Positions 61,767 through 64,000 of a stretch of 64,000 nucleotides of DNA are shown here, one piece after another (the first letter of the stretch is position 1; every line of letters begins with the position of its first letter). The notes beneath the pieces were generated by a model. It was not told where the DNA came from. It saw nothing but the letters and a program-made list of their open reading frames with translations, and ran no database searches. Origin of the DNA: Actinomycetes bacterium (GTDB taxonomy: Bacteria > Actinomycetota > Acidimicrobiia > Acidimicrobiales > Palsa-688); assembly GCA_021828685.1 (NCBI GenBank), contig JAJZDJ010000002.1, positions 1 to 64,000 of the forward strand, written 5' to 3'. Made by a program: the position numbers and the translations under genes.

Positions 61767-62998
61767 GTACGCATCCGCTCGCCGCCCACGAAGCAAAGAT
61801 GGTGGCCACCACAGTCGTCCTCGACGATCCTCCGAAGCTGATCGAAGCAGCTGGAGAAGACGGCTGGCTGTTCGCCACGGGCGACGTCGGCCTCGCCGGG
61901 CGCGGTGAGGCCCTGCGAATCGAGCTCCCCGGCGGCGTAGCAGACCCGGCTGGGCGTGCAGCGGTCAGCGCAGCGCTTGGCAGCATCGAATGCACGGATC
62001 CGCTGCGCCTCCCGGGGTGCGGCCCGATAGCTATCGGCGCTTTGGCTTTCGACCCGGAGGAACCGGGCCACCTCGTGGTACCCGCAGAGATCTTCGGCTC
62101 GGACGGGTCCGTGTCCTGGAAAACCACCGTCACGCCTTCCGTCGAAGCTCCACGAGCCGCGCGCCCGGGGCCGTCCCCCGAGCGATTCGACCTCTCCCCG
62201 ACGATGGCCCACTCCGAGTGGACCGAGCTGGTAGCAGAGACCGTCCGCCAGATCGATGCGGGGGCCTTTGCCAAGGTTGTCCTCGCACGCTGCATAGAGA
62301 TCGAAGCAGACCGCCCCTTCGTGATCTCCGAACTTCTCGAGCGCCTAGCCGCGCTCTACCCATCGTGCACGGTCTTCAAAGTCGACGACTTCCTCGGGGC
62401 GAGCCCCGAGCTGCTCATCAGGCGTTACGGGGTCGAAGTGGAGAGCCATCCTCTGGCCGGGACCGTCGCAAGGAGCGGGAACACCGTTGGCGATGAAGCC
62501 CTGATTCGGGCGCTCATGACAGCCCGCAAGACACGCAGGGAGCACAGGGTGGTCGTCGAGGCGATCGCAGGAAGCCTTGCGTCGGTCTGCGAATCGCTCG
62601 ATGTCCCCGAGACTCCGTCAGTTATGTCGTTGCGCAACGTTTCGCATCTCGCTACGCGGATCACGGGCCGGCTTTCGCCGCAACCACCCGGGGTGCTGGA
62701 TCTTGTCGCCCGGATTCACCCCACCCCAGCAGTCGGCGGATCTCCGACCGATGCCGCTCTTCGGTATCTTCAAAAAGTCGAGGGTTTCGAGCGCGGACGA
62801 TACGCCGGCCCGGTCGGTTGGCTCGACAGTCGGGGAGACGGCTGCTTCGTTCTTGGTATCAGAAGTGCCGAAGTCGCCGCCAACAGGGCGCGGATCTTCG
62901 CTGGCAACGGCATCGTGGCCGGTTCGGACCCAGCGAGCGAGTTGACGGAGACGCAGCTGAAGCTCCAGGCGCTCCTCGCCGCTCTCGTACGCCCGTAG
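61763..62998 (+). CDS. menF: Isochorismate synthase
   Basis: FAKVVLARCIEIEADRPF, FLGASPELLIRRYGVEVESHPLAGT, HLATRITGRL, HPTPAVGGSPTDAAL; ATGA overlap. Confidence 0.93.
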   Translation: MSTHPLAAHEAKMVATTVVLDDPPKLIEAAGEDGWLFATGDVGLAGRGEALRIELPGGVADPAGRAAVSAALGSIECTDPLRLPGCGPIAIGALAFDPEEPGHLVVPAEIFGSDGSVSWKTTVTPSVEAPRAARPGPSPERFDLSPTMAHSEWTELVAETVRQIDAGAFAKVVLARCIEIEADRPFVISELLERLAALYPSCTVFKVDDFLGASPELLIRRYGVEVESHPLAGTVARSGNTVGDEALIRALMTARKTRREHRVVVEAIAGSLASVCESLDVPETPSVMSLRNVSHLATRITGRLSPQPPGVLDLVARIHPTPAVGGSPTDAALRYLQKVEGFERGRYAGPVGWLDSRGDGCFVLGIRSAEVAANRARIFAGNGIVAGSDPASELTETQLKLQALLAALVRP

Positions 62999-63040
62999 CA
63001 ACTCCAAGCCAGCCAAGCAGCCCGCACCAAGAGGGCGCGC

Positions 63041-64000
63041 TTAGCTGACGGAGCCGGCGAGTGTAGCGAGCGCCCGACGAATGTCGTCAGCTATCCGGTC
63101 GTGGTCGGCAACGTTGGCCAACCGGTTGGAGCCGACCACGCCGATTCTCACCCCGGAGTTGGATCCGGCACCGTCAAGATAACGTTCGAGTGATACCCTG
63201 TCGGCAATCCGCTCGGAAGGTACTCCGTATGCGCCCGCAAGTGTCGCGAGGTCGACGTCGTGCGGCGTCCCCCAGTAACTCTCGAAGCGTTCCGGAGGCA
63301 TGGCCCGGGCGTAGGGTAGGAACGAGAAGATCCCTCCCCCGTCGTTGTCGACCGCCAGGACACTGAGGTTCACATCTCGACGAGCCGCCCAGAGCAGGGC
63401 CCCGGCGTCGTATAGAAACGCGAGGTCCCCGACGAGCGCAACGACCGGACGTCCCCCGCAGCCGAGCGCGACGCCGAGAGCGCTGGAGAGCACCCCGTCA
63501 ATCCCATTGGCTCCCCGGTTGGAGAGAACCGTCACTCCGCTACGGGCCGCCGCGAACCACTCGACGTCACGTACCGGCATCGACGATGACACGAACAGGA
63601 TGCCGCCGTCGGGCAGCGAGGCGAGGGTGGCCCTGGCGATCGCCGGCTCGGAGAAGGCCAACTCGCCGTCCTTGCCGAGCAGGCTCTCGAGTACCCGCCC
63701 CGCAGCGTCATCGGCGTGCCTCCAATACGAGGCCCAGGTCCCCCTGGTCTTCGTAGCACCCCGACCAGCGCCATCTGCGAGGGCCGTCACGACCGCCGAT
63801 GGGGACGCGGCCAGGACTTGCCACGCTTTGCGGTCCGGGTCCAACCAGCGGCCGCGCTCGTCGACGAGCACCTGCGGGATGGCGTCGTCAAGGCCCGCAA
63901 GCCAGCTTCCGAGCACCTTCGACGCCCAGGGAGCACCGAGCCGCAAGACCACTTCCGGCACCAGACTGCTCACCTGCGGGCAGCGCAGCAACTGATCTGC
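63041..64000 (-). CDS. menD: SEPHCHC synthase MenD, C-terminal part, truncated by window end
   Basis: ILFVSSSMPVRDVEWFA, VLSNRGANGIDGVLSSALGVALG, ALVGDLAFLYDAGALL, LAVDNDGGGIFSFLPYA; frame open to window edge. Confidence 0.95.
   Translation of the reverse strand, partial: ADQLLRCPQVSSLVPEVVLRLGAPWASKVLGSWLAGLDDAIPQVLVDERGRWLDPDRKAWQVLAASPSAVVTALADGAGRGATKTRGTWASYWRHADDAAGRVLESLLGKDGELAFSEPAIARATLASLPDGGILFVSSSMPVRDVEWFAAARSGVTVLSNRGANGIDGVLSSALGVALGCGGRPVVALVGDLAFLYDAGALLWAARRDVNLSVLAVDNDGGGIFSFLPYARAMPPERFESYWGTPHDVDLATLAGAYGVPSERIADRVSLERYLDGAGSNSGVRIGVVGSNRLANVADHDRIADDIRRALATLAGSVS

Overview
This is a high-GC chromosomal window, most likely from an actinobacterium (mycothiol gene mshD, PdtaR-like ANTAR regulator, fabD-fabH-acpP-fabF order; lineage is inferred). 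Most of it is housekeeping: nadA, uvrA, uvrB, coaE, an ABC-2 exporter, ald, rpsA, polA, a DtxR regulator, an OmpR-type two-component system, tRNA-Leu(CAA), a fab operon, typA, a CP-ATP-grasp/alpha-E/transglutaminase trio, a tightly packed his-trp cluster (hisD to trpA, with groES-like and ygfZ-like passengers), nth, mshD, rlmN and a menG-menF-menD block. The accessory part is about 31.5-33.0 kb and 38.4-45.0 kb. It holds orphan and secreted genes, a decayed RelBE-like toxin-antitoxin pair, an internally deleted IS1182-type transposase, an ECF sigma factor with a membrane partner, a beta/gamma-crystallin-like secreted protein and a G1-peptidase-like secreted protein. Most noteworthy: a FabD with a C-terminal biotinyl/lipoyl-like domain lacking the usual modified lysine; a perfect 22-bp-arm palindrome next to a six-copy 21-bp minisatellite; repeated tandem duplication of stop-codon segments at gene 3' ends; and a repeat-built C-terminal tail on Nth that runs antisense through a convergent gene. 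I do not see a convincing novel defence system or CRISPR array. All functional calls come from reading motifs; no database search was run.
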